From an uncultured Pelagibacteraceae bacterium (lineage in GTDB: Bacteria > Pseudomonadota > Alphaproteobacteria > Pelagibacterales > Pelagibacteraceae): a stretch of 39,025 bases of DNA. Numbering within the stretch: the first letter of the stretch is position 1; the number at the start of each line of letters is the position of its first letter. Of the stretch, positions 15,753 through 27,285 are shown piece after piece. Both the position numbers and the translations under genes were made by a program. Below the pieces are notes generated by a model, which searched no databases, was not told the origin of the DNA, and saw only the letters and a program-made list of their open reading frames with translations. The DNA lies in NCBI GenBank assembly GCA_902590625.1, contig CACIXL010000008.1, forward strand, positions 1 to 39,025, written 5' to 3'.

Positions 15753-16511
15753 ATGATAATAGAAATTATTCCATGCTTAAGTGACAATTATAGTTATTTG
15801 ATTCATGAAAAAGAAACAGGCACTATTTCAATAGTAGATCCTTCTGAATTTAATGCCTGTGATAAAATAATTAATAAATATAAAAAGTTAGATTTTATTT
15901 TAAATACCCACCATCATGCTGATCATGTTGGGGCTAATCTTGAACTTAAAAAAAAATATAAATCAAAAATTTTAGGTTCAAGTTCAGACAAAAATCGTAT
16001 ACCAGGAATAGATATCTCACTTGAAGGAAATCAAAAGCACAAAATTGGAAATTTAGAATTCGAAATAATTTTTATCCCAGGTCACACAAAAGGTCATATT
16101 GCTTTTTTCTTTAAAAAAGAAAAAATTGCTTTTACTGGAGATACATTATTTTCTTTAGGATGTGGTAGAGTATTTGAAGGTACACATGAAGAAATGTTTC
16201 ATTCTTTAAATAAATTAAAAAATCTTCCACCTGATACAAAAATCTATTGTGGACATGAGTACACAAATTCAAATTTGAATTTCTGTTTAAAGCATGATCC
16301 AAAAAACACCCATTTAAAAGATAAAAAAATTGATATTGAAAAAAAACTAAACTCAAACCAGCCAACTATTCCGTCTACTATAGCTGATGAAATTAAAACA
16401 AATATTTTCCTAAGGTGTGATGACCCTGAAATAAAGCATGGCTTAGGCTTAAAAGAATCATCCGATGTTGAAGTTTTTTCAAAATTACGAGATTTAAAGG
16501 ATTCTTTTTAG
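15753..16511 (+). CDS. gloB: Hydroxyacylglutathione hydrolase (glyoxalase II)
   Basis: 252 residues, metallo-beta-lactamase fold. The metal site THHHADH gives His53, His55, Asp57 and His58. Further metal ligands lie in PGHTKGHI near residue 110, FTGDTLF near residue 129 and CGHEYT near residue 167. It hydrolyses S-D-lactoylglutathione to D-lactate and glutathione in methylglyoxal detoxification. It starts right after the metW stop with no spacer, so it is likely co-transcribed and SAM-regulated too. Confidence 0.94.
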   Translation: MIIEIIPCLSDNYSYLIHEKETGTISIVDPSEFNACDKIINKYKKLDFILNTHHHADHVGANLELKKKYKSKILGSSSDKNRIPGIDISLEGNQKHKIGNLEFEIIFIPGHTKGHIAFFFKKEKIAFTGDTLFSLGCGRVFEGTHEEMFHSLNKLKNLPPDTKIYCGHEYTNSNLNFCLKHDPKNTHLKDKKIDIEKKLNSNQPTIPSTIADEIKTNIFLRCDDPEIKHGLGLKESSDVEVFSKLRDLKDSF

Positions 16512-16522
16512 CTTCAATAATC

Positions 16523-16550
16523 TTGACTTGCTAGTACTGAGGGCTATATT
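16523..16550 (+). promoter_or_regulatory. Sigma-70-type promoter for rplU
   Basis: TTGACT (16523-16528), a 16-base spacer and TATATT (16545-16550), only 27 bases upstream of the rplU ATG. A start near 16557 would give a leader of about 20 bases. This short segment is noticeably less AT-rich than its surroundings. It probably drives the whole rplU-to-rppH run. Confidence 0.75.
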
Positions 16551-16576
16551 GCGTGGAAATTAAAAAAAGAAATTTT

Positions 16577-16984
16577 ATGTCATTTGCTATAATTGAAACT
16601 GGTGGAAAACAATATAAAGTAACCGCAAGTAAAATACTAGAAATAGAAAAACTTAACGCTAAAGTCGGTGAAACTATTAAATTTGATAATGTTTTACTTT
16701 TAAACGACGATAAAAATACTGAGGTTGGAAGCCCTAAAGTTGATGGAGCAACAGTAGAAGCTAAACTTTTAGATAATGTTAAAGATAGAACTGTATTAAT
16801 TTTTCATAAAAGAAGACGAAAACATTCAAGAAAAAAAAATGGTCATAGACAACGTCACTCTAAAATACAAATAACAAAAATTTTAGCAAAAGGTGGAAAA
16901 GTTATAGATGAAGCTAAAATTGTTGAAAAAAAGAAACCTATTAAAGAAGAGAAAAAAGTTATAAAAAAGGAAGCAAAAAAATAG
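16577..16984 (+). CDS. rplU: Large ribosomal subunit protein bL21
   Basis: 135 residues from the ATG at 16577. The family starts MSFAIIETGGKQYKV, so an upstream GTG at 16553, which overlaps the likely transcription start, is rejected. The L21 core ends near residue 103 (HRQRHSKIQITKI) and is followed by a lysine/glutamate-rich tail of about 30 residues, a common alphaproteobacterial extension. It binds 23S rRNA early in 50S assembly. rpmA follows after eight bases. Confidence 0.96.
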   Translation: MSFAIIETGGKQYKVTASKILEIEKLNAKVGETIKFDNVLLLNDDKNTEVGSPKVDGATVEAKLLDNVKDRTVLIFHKRRRKHSRKKNGHRQRHSKIQITKILAKGGKVIDEAKIVEKKKPIKEEKKVIKKEAKK

Positions 16985-16992
16985 GAAATTAA

Positions 16993-17247
16993 ATGGCAAC
17001 TAAAAAAGCAGGTGGATCATCAAAGAACGGCCGAGATAGTAAAGGTAGACGTCTTGGGGTAAAAAAGTATGGTGATCAAGTAGTAATACCTGGAAATATT
17101 ATAGTTAGACAGAGAGGCACTAAAATTCATCCCGGTGATAATGTTGGAATGGGTAAAGACCACTCAATTTTTTCTTTAATTAAAGGAAAAGTTAAATTCA
17201 AAAAATCTAAATTAAACAGAACTTTTGTTTCTGTAATCCCCAATTAA
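16993..17247 (+). CDS. rpmA: Large ribosomal subunit protein bL27
   Basis: 84 residues, full length. It begins [18 protein letters not shown], the conserved N-terminus that reaches the peptidyl-transferase centre, and has [15 protein letters not shown] in the middle. No cleavable Firmicutes-type leader is present. It is paired with rplU as in most bacteria. Confidence 0.97.
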   Translation: MATKKAGGSSKNGRDSKGRRLGVKKYGDQVVIPGNIIVRQRGTKIHPGDNVGMGKDHSIFSLIKGKVKFKKSKLNRTFVSVIPN

Positions 17248-17251
17248 ATCT

Positions 17252-17277
17252 ATATAAATAACCTAAGTTATTTATAT
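17252..17277 (+). repeat. 11-bp hairpin between rpmA and obgE
   Basis: ATATAAATAAC (17252-17262), loop CTAA, GTTATTTATAT (17267-17277): a perfect eleven-base inverted repeat in the 40-base gap. There is no T-run after it, so it is not a standard intrinsic terminator. It could be an RNA processing or stability element at the ribosomal protein/obgE boundary, or part of an obgE promoter (TATATTATACT lies on its right side). Confidence 0.5.
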
Positions 17278-17287
17278 TATACTAAGA

Positions 17288-18271
17288 ATGAAATTTTTAG
17301 ATCAAGCAAAGATTTATATCAAAGCTGGAAATGGCGGTTCGGGTTCTGCAAGCTTTAGAAGAGAAAAGTTTGTGGAATATGGTGGACCAGATGGCGGCGA
17401 TGGTGGAGACGGAGGATCTATAATTGTTCAATCAGACAGAAACCTTAATACGTTAATTGATTTTAGATATGCTCAACATTTTAAAGCTCAACATGGAAAA
17501 CCTGGAAGCAAAAGAAATAAAACTGGGGCTGATGGAGAAGATTTAATTTTAAAAGTTCCTTTAGGAACTCAAGTATATGAAGAAGATAATAACACGTTAA
17601 TTTATGACTTTACGAAGAATAAAGAAAAATATCTTGTAGCATCGGGTGGTAAGGGTGGTCTTGGTAACGTAAGATTTAAAAGTTCGACAAATAGAGCGCC
17701 AAGAAAAAAAACTAATGGAAAATTAGGTGAAGAATTTTGGATATGGCTTCAACTAAAAGTAATTGCTGACATTGGAATTATTGGTAAACCAAATGCTGGT
17801 AAATCTAGTTTACTTGCTGCATTAACAAGAGCTAAGCCAAAAATAGCAAACTATCCATTTACAACAATAAATCCAAATTTAGGAGTATCTTATTATGGAG
17901 GGAAAGAAATTACTTTAGCTGATATTCCTGGTTTAGTGGAAGGTGCACATAAAGGTGTTGGCCTTGGAGATAAATTCTTAAGACATATAGAGAGGTGTAA
18001 AATTTTACTTCACTTAATAGATTTGTCTGAAGATGATTTATTAAATTCTTATAAGAAAATTAAATCAGAGTTATCTAATTATGATAAAGATTTAATAAAA
18101 AAGAAAGAAATCATTTTTTTTAATAAATCAGATTTATTAGATGAAAGTGAGATTAATGAAAAATTAAAAGAATTTAAAAAAAAAATTAAAACTAATTATG
18201 AAGTTGTATCTATTTATTCTAACAAAGATCTTCAAAAAATTAAAAAATTATTAATTAAATATGCTAATTAA
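17288..18271 (+). CDS. obgE: GTPase Obg/CgtA
   Basis: 327 residues. The glycine-rich Obg fold covers about residues 1-158 (KAGNGGSGSASFRREKF, GGDGGDGGDGG). The G domain follows with G1 GKPNAGKSS near residue 165, G2/switch I NYPFTT near residue 190, G3 DIPGLVEGAH near residue 213 and G4 NKSD near residue 280. The C-terminal OCT domain is absent, as in many proteobacterial Obg proteins. It assists 50S assembly and stress responses. It overlaps proB by eleven bases. Confidence 0.96.
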   Translation: MKFLDQAKIYIKAGNGGSGSASFRREKFVEYGGPDGGDGGDGGSIIVQSDRNLNTLIDFRYAQHFKAQHGKPGSKRNKTGADGEDLILKVPLGTQVYEEDNNTLIYDFTKNKEKYLVASGGKGGLGNVRFKSSTNRAPRKKTNGKLGEEFWIWLQLKVIADIGIIGKPNAGKSSLLAALTRAKPKIANYPFTTINPNLGVSYYGGKEITLADIPGLVEGAHKGVGLGDKFLRHIERCKILLHLIDLSEDDLLNSYKKIKSELSNYDKDLIKKKEIIFFNKSDLLDESEINEKLKEFKKKIKTNYEVVSIYSNKDLQKIKKLLIKYAN

Positions 18272-19352
18272 AAACGCAAATAAAATAGTTTTAAAACTTG
18301 GATCTGCAACTGTAGTTGACAACAAAGGTATTTTTAAAGAAAAATGGGTTACTTCTCTTATTAAAGATATCAAAAAATATGGAAAGGGAAAAAACTTTGT
18401 AATTGTCTCATCAGGTGCTATAGCTCTTGGACAAAAATATCTAAAGATTAAAAAAAGAAAAATTAAATTAGAAATGAGCCAAGCTATTGCAGCTGTTGGC
18501 CAAATACATTTAGCAGGAGAATTTCAAAAACTATTTGATAAATATAAGATTAAAACTGGTCAAATTTTAATAAGCCCAGATGATACCGAGCAAAGAAGAA
18601 GGGCTATTAATGTAAGAAGAACATTTGATAATTTGTTTAAACTTAAAGCAATCCCTGTGGTCAATGAAAATGACTCAACGGCAACTAGTGAAATAAAATA
18701 TGGAGACAATGATAGACTAGCTGCAAGAGTGGCTCAAATTATTGGAGCAGATATGCTGATTTTATTTTCTGATGTTGATGGACTATACGATAAATCTAAA
18801 GGAAAAAAAATTGTAAGAGAAGTGTCTTCAATTGATGAAAAAATAATGTCTTTGATAGATAACAAGAAAAACAAATTTGGTTCAGGAGGAATTGCTACAA
18901 AGTTGGATGCCGCTAAAATTTGTATAAATTCAGGCAGTCATATGTTTATTGCTAATGGTAAAGTAAATAATCCGATTACAAATATGATTAAAAATAAAAA
19001 ATATACGCATTTCTTGCCAAAAATTTCTACATTAGACGCTAGAAAAAAATGGATTATAGGTTCCCTAAATTACAACGGAACTATTTATATTGATAATGGA
19101 GCAGCTAAAGCTTTATCAAACGGCAAAAGCCTGCTTGCAGCTGGCATAACTAAGATTAATGGAAGTTTCAAAAAAGGAGAAAATGTAATAATCTTAGATC
19201 AAAATAGTAATCAGCTAGCTCGGGGGCTATCATCATTTAGCTCTGATGAAATAGATAAAATTAAAGGCAAACAAAGTAGAGAGATAGAGACAATTCTTGG
19301 TTATCTAAGTAAAACTGAGGTCATTCATAAAGATGATATGGTATTATTATAA
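18261..19352 (+). CDS. proB: Glutamate 5-kinase with C-terminal PUA domain
   Basis: 363 residues. The amino acid kinase domain has VLKLGSATVV near residues 10-19, VSSGAIALG near residue 50, NENDSTAT near residue 135 and SDVDGLYD near residue 171. A PUA domain occupies about residues 275-355 (GALSNGKSLLAAGI-like region, then ARGLSSFSSDEI). It phosphorylates glutamate for proline synthesis. It directly precedes proA with no spacer, and the two enzymes channel the labile glutamyl phosphate. Confidence 0.96.
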   Translation: MLIKNANKIVLKLGSATVVDNKGIFKEKWVTSLIKDIKKYGKGKNFVIVSSGAIALGQKYLKIKKRKIKLEMSQAIAAVGQIHLAGEFQKLFDKYKIKTGQILISPDDTEQRRRAINVRRTFDNLFKLKAIPVVNENDSTATSEIKYGDNDRLAARVAQIIGADMLILFSDVDGLYDKSKGKKIVREVSSIDEKIMSLIDNKKNKFGSGGIATKLDAAKICINSGSHMFIANGKVNNPITNMIKNKKYTHFLPKISTLDARKKWIIGSLNYNGTIYIDNGAAKALSNGKSLLAAGITKINGSFKKGENVIILDQNSNQLARGLSSFSSDEIDKIKGKQSREIETILGYLSKTEVIHKDDMVLL

Positions 19353-20594
19353 ATGAATTATTTAGAAACAGTTGGTAAAAATGCAAAAAAAGCCTTTGAA
19401 GATTTAAAAGACGTTAAACATAAAAAAATAAAAAAAGTTTTAGATAGTTACAATAATTCTCTACTAAAAAATTCAATTAAGATAATCAGAGAAAATTTAA
19501 AAGATGTAAAAAATGTTAAAAGAAAACATTTAGTTGACAGACTTATTTTAAATAAAAAAAGAATAGAAGGTATTAGACACTCAATAAATGAAATAGCAAA
19601 GTTTAAAGACCCGGTTGGAAGAATTCTAGAAACATGGCGCAGACCAAACAATTTAACTATTAAAAGAGTTACAACTCCAATAGGTGTCATAGGTGTAATA
19701 TATGAAAGCAGACCTAATGTAACTGCTGATGTTGCAGCATTATGTTTAAAATCGGGAAACTGTTCTATTTTAAGAGGTGGATCTGAAGCTTTCAATTCAA
19801 ATAGATTGTTAGCTAATTTGTTTAGAGATAATTTACGAAAAAATAATATCAATCAAAACTGTGTTCAATTTATTGAAAATAAAGATAGAAAAATAGTAGA
19901 TCAATTATTATCAAAAATGAGTGCATACATTGATGTAATTGTACCAAGAGGAGGGAGAGGACTTGTGGCAAAAGTACAAAAATTTTCTAACGTTCATGTA
20001 ATTGGACATCTTGAAGGATTATGCCACATTTACGTTGATAAAACTGCAAATATTAAAATGGCGAAGGATTTAATTATAAATGCAAAAATGAGAAGAACAA
20101 GTATTTGCGGTGCGGTTGAAACTCTTCTAATCGAAGAAAAGGCTTTAGGCTCACATGCTAGAGAAATAATAAATGCTCTTTTAGACTCAGGCTGTGAAGT
20201 TAGAGTTGATAAAAAAATTAATAAAATTTTTGGAGGAAAATTAAAAAGAACCATAGAGAAAGACTGGAAAACTGAATACCTAGATGCAATTATTTCAATT
20301 AAAACAGTTAAAAATGTAAAGGGTGCTGTCGAACATATTTTAAAATATGGCACAATGCATACCGATAGTATTATTACTAACAATAAAAAAAATGCTGAGG
20401 TTTTTTTAAATGGAGTAAACAGCTCAATAGCTATGCATAATGTTTCAACTCAATTTGCTGATGGTGGTGAATTCGGTTTCGGTGGGGAAATTGGTATCTC
20501 CACTAACAAACTTCCGCCTAGAGGTCCTGTAGGAATTAATCAATTAACTTCATATAAGTACATTGTATCTGGAAAAGGAATTATTAGACCATAG
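19353..20594 (+). CDS. proA: Gamma-glutamyl phosphate reductase
   Basis: 413 residues, aldehyde dehydrogenase superfamily. PIGVIGVIYESRPNVTAD near residues 110-127, KSGNCSILRGGSEA near residue 133 and the catalytic Cys in HLEGLCHIYVDK near residue 224 are present. QFADGGEFGFGGEIGIST is near residue 370. It makes glutamate-5-semialdehyde from the ProB product with NADPH. proC is not in the window. Confidence 0.97.
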   Translation: MNYLETVGKNAKKAFEDLKDVKHKKIKKVLDSYNNSLLKNSIKIIRENLKDVKNVKRKHLVDRLILNKKRIEGIRHSINEIAKFKDPVGRILETWRRPNNLTIKRVTTPIGVIGVIYESRPNVTADVAALCLKSGNCSILRGGSEAFNSNRLLANLFRDNLRKNNINQNCVQFIENKDRKIVDQLLSKMSAYIDVIVPRGGRGLVAKVQKFSNVHVIGHLEGLCHIYVDKTANIKMAKDLIINAKMRRTSICGAVETLLIEEKALGSHAREIINALLDSGCEVRVDKKINKIFGGKLKRTIEKDWKTEYLDAIISIKTVKNVKGAVEHILKYGTMHTDSIITNNKKNAEVFLNGVNSSIAMHNVSTQFADGGEFGFGGEIGISTNKLPPRGPVGINQLTSYKYIVSGKGIIRP

Positions 20595-20597
20595 TTA

Positions 20598-21137
20598 ATG
20601 GCAAGTATCCAAAAAAAATACATCGGAATATTGGGGGGTAGTTTTGATCCTGCACACAAAGGACACTTGGACATATCAAAAATTGCTATTAAAAAATTAA
20701 AATTAAAAAAAATTTACTGGGTTATAACCAAAAAAAATCCCTTCAAGAATAAAACTTTTTATTCTTTAGATGAAAGAGTTAAGTTAGCAAAACAAATATC
20801 AAGAACACAAAAAAAAATTAAAGCAATTCATCTAGAAGATATCATCAAATCCCCCAGAACCATTGATATGATTAATTACTTTATAAGAAAAAAAAATATT
20901 AAGAATATATATTTTATGATCGGTTCTGATAATTTAGTTAGATTTCATAAGTGGAAAAGCTGGAAAAAAATTGTAAAATTAGTGAAATTAATAGTTTTTT
21001 CTAGAAGGGGATATGATAGAAAGGGTATGAAATCAACTGTGGTTAAAAATTTTAAAAATAAAATCATATTCGTCAAAAACAAACATATTACAATTTCATC
21101 TACACAATTAAAAAATAAAACAATTTTAAATAAGTAA
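20598..21137 (+). CDS. nadD: Nicotinate-nucleotide adenylyltransferase
   Basis: 179 residues. The nucleotidyltransferase signature GGSFDPAHKGH is at about residues 13-23 and the C-terminal ISSTQL motif near residue 170. FMIGSDNLVRFHKWK near residue 113 matches the family. It forms deamido-NAD from NaMN and ATP. It is three bases after proA and overlaps the ATG of rsfS by one base; the nadD-rsfS pairing is widespread. Confidence 0.94.
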   Translation: MASIQKKYIGILGGSFDPAHKGHLDISKIAIKKLKLKKIYWVITKKNPFKNKTFYSLDERVKLAKQISRTQKKIKAIHLEDIIKSPRTIDMINYFIRKKNIKNIYFMIGSDNLVRFHKWKSWKKIVKLVKLIVFSRRGYDRKGMKSTVVKNFKNKIIFVKNKHITISSTQLKNKTILNK

Positions 21138-21484
21138 TGGAAGTTGCTGAAATTAAAAAAAATATTGAAAAAATTTTAGATGATAATAAAGCTCAAAATA
21201 TCACTTCAATAAATCTAAAAAATAAATCCTATATAGCTGATTACATGGTAATTGCCTCAGGTACGTCCTCAAGACATCTTCAATCACTTTCTGAAATTCT
21301 TGTTAATGAGCTTAAAAAAAAAGGAATTGAAAATTGCAAAATTGAAGGAAAAGACAGTAATGATTGGAAATTAGTTGATGCGCATGATGTAATAGTTCAC
21401 ATTTTTCATCCTGAAAAAAGAGAGTTTTATGACCTTGAAAAAATGTGGTCTGAAGAAATACCTAAAGAAAGAGCTACATTATGA
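21137..21484 (+). CDS. rsfS: Ribosome silencing factor RsfS
   Basis: 115 residues, Iojap/RsfS family. DYMVIASGTSSRHLQ near residues 35-49, EGKDSNDWKLVDAHDVIVHIF near residues 74-94 and the REFYDLEKMW C-terminal helix are diagnostic. It binds uL14 and blocks subunit joining when nutrients are short. Its stop overlaps the ctpA start by four bases. The rlmH gene that often follows rsfS is absent here. Confidence 0.95.
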   Translation: MEVAEIKKNIEKILDDNKAQNITSINLKNKSYIADYMVIASGTSSRHLQSLSEILVNELKKKGIENCKIEGKDSNDWKLVDAHDVIVHIFHPEKREFYDLEKMWSEEIPKERATL

Positions 21485-22614
21485 GAAAATTTTTATTCTT
21501 TTTAATATTCCTATTAAATTTAAACACAAATGCATTCTCCAAAAATGATCTATATGAAAAAATTGATTTGTTTGGTGAGGTCCTAGAAAATATTAAAAAA
21601 GATTATGTAGATGAAGTAGATCAAGCTGAAATGATGGACTCTGCAATTAATGGTGTTTTGCAGTCTTTAGATCCTTATTCTGCTTACATGTCACCTGAGC
21701 TTTTTAAAGAAATGCAAACTGATACGAAAGGTGAGTTTGGTGGTCTTGGCATAGAAATTGGAATGGAAGCTGGAGTAGTAAAAGTTATTTCACCTATTGA
21801 TGATACACCGGCTGCTGAAGCAGGAATAAAGGCTGGAGATTATATTGTAAAAATTGGAAAAGATCAGGTTCAAGGTAAAACTTTAATGGAAGCTGTAAAA
21901 TTAATGCGAGGACCAGTTGGAACTTCAATTGATCTTACGGTTAGAAGAAAAAATGTAAAAAAACCTTTAGAATTTAAAATTACTAGAAAAATAATAGAAG
22001 TTAGATCTGTTAATTCTGAAATTTTAAGTAGAGAAAAAAATATTGGATACATAAGATTAAAATCTTTTAATGAAAATAGTGATAAACAGTTCTTAAAATC
22101 AATTAAAAATTTTGAGAAAAATAAAAAAATTAAGGGTTATGTTCTAGATTTAAGGAATAATCCCGGAGGACTTCTAACGCAAGCAATTAACATAACTGAT
22201 TTTTTCTTAGATGATGGTGAAATAGTATCAACAAAAGGTAGAAATGTTTCTGAGACAAGAAAATTTTTTGCTAGAAAAGGAGATGAAGTTAAAGGAAAAC
22301 CAATTGTTGTACTAATAAATAATGGTTCAGCATCTGCGGCTGAAATATTCGCTGGCGCATTAAAAGATCACAAGAGAGCAATAATTTTAGGAGAAAGCTC
22401 TTACGGTAAAGGATCGGTTCAATCTATAATACCATTAAAAAATGGCGGTGGTATTAGATTGACAATTTCAAAATACTATCTTCCATCTGGTAAATCCATT
22501 TCTGATGTGGGAGTCACGCCTGATATTTTGGTGGAAGAAGTTGGTGATGATTTTAAGATTAAATCAGAAAAAGATAACCAATTAAATTACGCTATAAAAT
22601 TGTTTAATTCTTAA
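21481..22614 (+). CDS. ctpA: C-terminal processing peptidase (S41 family)
   Basis: 377 residues. A signal peptide covers about residues 1-20 (hydrophobic FLFFLIFLL, then NAFS), so it acts in the periplasm. A PDZ domain lies near residues 75-160 (EFGGLGIEIG, AAEAGIKAGDYI). The S41 catalytic domain has Ser285 in NNGSASAAE and Lys310 in SYGKGS, the expected 25 residues apart. It trims C-termini of periplasmic and membrane proteins. The usual envC-like peptidoglycan hydrolase partner is not adjacent. Confidence 0.94.
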   Translation: MRKFLFFLIFLLNLNTNAFSKNDLYEKIDLFGEVLENIKKDYVDEVDQAEMMDSAINGVLQSLDPYSAYMSPELFKEMQTDTKGEFGGLGIEIGMEAGVVKVISPIDDTPAAEAGIKAGDYIVKIGKDQVQGKTLMEAVKLMRGPVGTSIDLTVRRKNVKKPLEFKITRKIIEVRSVNSEILSREKNIGYIRLKSFNENSDKQFLKSIKNFEKNKKIKGYVLDLRNNPGGLLTQAINITDFFLDDGEIVSTKGRNVSETRKFFARKGDEVKGKPIVVLINNGSASAAEIFAGALKDHKRAIILGESSYGKGSVQSIIPLKNGGGIRLTISKYYLPSGKSISDVGVTPDILVEEVGDDFKIKSEKDNQLNYAIKLFNS

Positions 22615-22615
22615 G

Positions 22616-23086
22616 ATGATAGAGCAAAGACTCCCATTAAGAACAGGAGTTGGCATAATAGTTTTGAATAAGCAAAATAAAATTTTTGTCGGAAAAAGAA
22701 AAGATAATCCTGGAGACAAATGGCAAATGCCACAAGGAGGTGTAGATAAAGGAGAAGACTATGTCTCTGCAATGAAAAGAGAATTGTTAGAGGAAACTAG
22801 TATTCAAAATATTGAAATTATCAAAGAAATTGACAAAATCTATCAATATGAATTACCTGAAAATTTAGTTGGTATAATTTGGAAAGGTAAATACAGAGGA
22901 CAAAAACAAAAATGGTTTATCACAAGATTCTTAGGAGAGGAAAAAGAGATAAATTTAAATACGAAACATGCCGAATTTATAGATTGGAAATGGATTGAAC
23001 CCAAATTGTTACCCGAAGTAATAGTAAATTTTAAAAAGGATTTATATCTTAATCTTCTTAAGGAGATAAACCTTGTTATTGACTAA
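22616..23086 (+). CDS. rppH: RNA pyrophosphohydrolase (Nudix)
   Basis: 156 residues. It starts MIEQRLPLRTGVGIIVLN, close to the RppH N-terminus, and has a full Nudix box (GGVDKGEDYVSAMKREL then LEETS) at about residues 41-62. WQMPQGG precedes it, as is characteristic of RppH/NudH. It removes pyrophosphate from mRNA 5' ends to trigger decay. It ends the plus-strand run, and its last eleven bases overlap the end of the convergent atpC. Confidence 0.94.
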   Translation: MIEQRLPLRTGVGIIVLNKQNKIFVGKRKDNPGDKWQMPQGGVDKGEDYVSAMKRELLEETSIQNIEIIKEIDKIYQYELPENLVGIIWKGKYRGQKQKWFITRFLGEEKEINLNTKHAEFIDWKWIEPKLLPEVIVNFKKDLYLNLLKEINLVID

Positions 23087-23461
23087 TTTCTTTTAAAGTT
23101 TCAAATTTGTAAGACGCTACGTATTTCTCTTTATCAGAAGTTTGAGTGTTTAAGTTAGCTTCTGCTTTTTGTAGAAGTTCGATAATTTTGTTTTTATCTA
23201 GGTCAGCTAGATCTCTTGCGGTTGAAGTTAAAATTAATAAGCTATTATTTGAAAACTCAACTGTTCCCTCTTCTACATAATATTTTTTTTCACCCTCAGT
23301 TTTTATCGTAATAATTCCAGGTCTCAAAAATGTAATTAGAGGGATGTGGTTATATAAGATTCCCATTTGACCTTCAAAAGAGGGAATTATTACTTCATTC
23401 GTATCCTGTTTCAAAATTGTTTGGTCTGGACTTATTATCTCAACTGTGAACTTATCTGACA

Positions 23462-23462
<1 letters not shown>
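23076..23462 (-). CDS. atpC: F1 ATP synthase subunit epsilon
   Basis: 128 residues. The N-terminal beta-sandwich begins KFTVEIISPDQTIL, has the conserved SFEGQMGILYNHIPLIT near residue 29 and FSNNSLLILTSTA near residue 70. A short helical tail follows. It is the central-stalk subunit that couples and can inhibit rotation. It is last in the atpHAGDC order and overlaps the atpD stop by one base. Confidence 0.95.
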
Positions 23463-25760
<2,298 letters not shown>

Positions 25761-25761
<1 letters not shown>

Positions 25762-27284
25762 TATTTTTTCTTGTATTCCTCGATAACTTGTTTTAATTGG
25801 TTTTCTGTATCTTCATCTAATTTTCCTGATGATTGAATAGCTTCAATAATTTCTGGCTTATCATTTTTAATTTTTTCGATTACATCTTTCTCAAATACTT
25901 TAATTTTTCCTAAATCTATGTCATCCAAATATCCTTTTACACCAGCAAAAACTGAAATTACTTGTTCTGCGACAGTCATTGGAGAATATTGGTCTTGTTT
26001 TAATAATTCTGTTAATTTTGCTCCTCGATTTAATAGTTGTTGAGTAGAGGCATCTAAGTCCGATCCAAATTGAGCGAAAGCTGCCATTTCTCTATACTGA
26101 GCAAGTTCTAATTTAATTGAGCCGGCGACCTTTTTCATCGCTTTTGTTTGTGCAGCAGATCCTACTCGCGATACTGACAAACCAACGTTAACGGCAGGTC
26201 TTATCCCTTGATTAAATAATTCAGTTTCTAAAAATATTTGTCCATCAGTAATAGAAATTACATTTGTAGGAATATAAGCAGAAACATCGCCGGCTTGTGT
26301 CTCAATAATTGGTAATGCAGTTAGTGATCCGCCTCCATTAGCATCACTTAGTTTTGCAGATCTTTCTAAAAGTCTACTGTGAAGGTAGAAAACATCACCA
26401 GGGTAAGCTTCTCTTCCTGGAGGTCGTCTTAGTAAAAGTGACATCTGTCTGTATGCCACTGCTTGTTTTGACAAGTCGTCGTAAACTATTAAAGCATGCA
26501 TTCCATTGTCTCTAAAATATTCACCTATTGTGCAGCCAGTATAGGGAGCTAAAAACTGAAGTGGTGCTGAGTCTGATGCTGTTGCAGCAACTATTGTTGT
26601 GTATTTAAGTGCACCTGCTTCTTCTAAAGTTTTCGTTATTTGAGCCACAGTAGAACGTTTTTGTCCGATTGCTACATAAACACAATAAAGTTTTTTCTTC
26701 TCATCAGATGACTCGTTTATTTTTTTTTGATTTATAATTGCATCAATTGCAACTGCAGTTTTACCTGTTTGTCTGTCACCAATAATTAGTTCTCTTTGGC
26801 CTCTGCCTACAGGTATAAGAGAGTCGATAGATTTTAATCCTGTCTGCATTGGTTCACTAACAGATTGTCTCGGAATTATACCTGGGGCTTTTACTTCAAC
26901 TCTTTTTCTTTTTTTTGAAGAGATAACTCCTTTTCCATCTATTGGATTTCCTAAACCATCAACAACTCTTCCTAATAATTCTTTTCCAACAGGAACATCA
27001 ACAATTGCATTGGTTCTTTTAATTGTATCACCCTCTTTAATTTTTCTATCATCTCCAAAAATTACAACTCCAACATTGTCATTTTCTAAGTTTAATGCCA
27101 TACCTTTAGAACCATCTTCAAACTCTACCATTTCTCCAGCCTGAACATTATCCAAACCGTAAACTCGTGCAATTCCATCACCAACTGATAAAACTTTTCC
27201 AATTTCTGAAACTTCAGCTTTTTCACCAAAATTTTTAATTTGATCTTTAAGTAATTTAGTAACTTCTGAAGGGTTTATAGACAT
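25761..27284 (-). CDS. atpA: F1 ATP synthase subunit alpha
   Basis: 507 residues. Walker [10 protein letters not shown] is near residues 169-177, with [30 protein letters not shown] around residues 265-294 and the signature [17 protein letters not shown] near residue 365. It alternates with beta in the F1 hexamer and holds the non-catalytic sites. It is two bases after atpH. Confidence 0.98.
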
Positions 27285-27285
27285 A

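Noticed and set aside
16553-16576. GTG start for bL21
   Set aside because: It overlaps the expected transcription start of the promoter at 16523-16550, and bL21 normally begins near MxFAIIETGGKQY.
19448-20383. Antisense frames of 134 and 117 codons within proA
   Set aside because: Hydrophobic shadow translations opposite a fully recognised gene.
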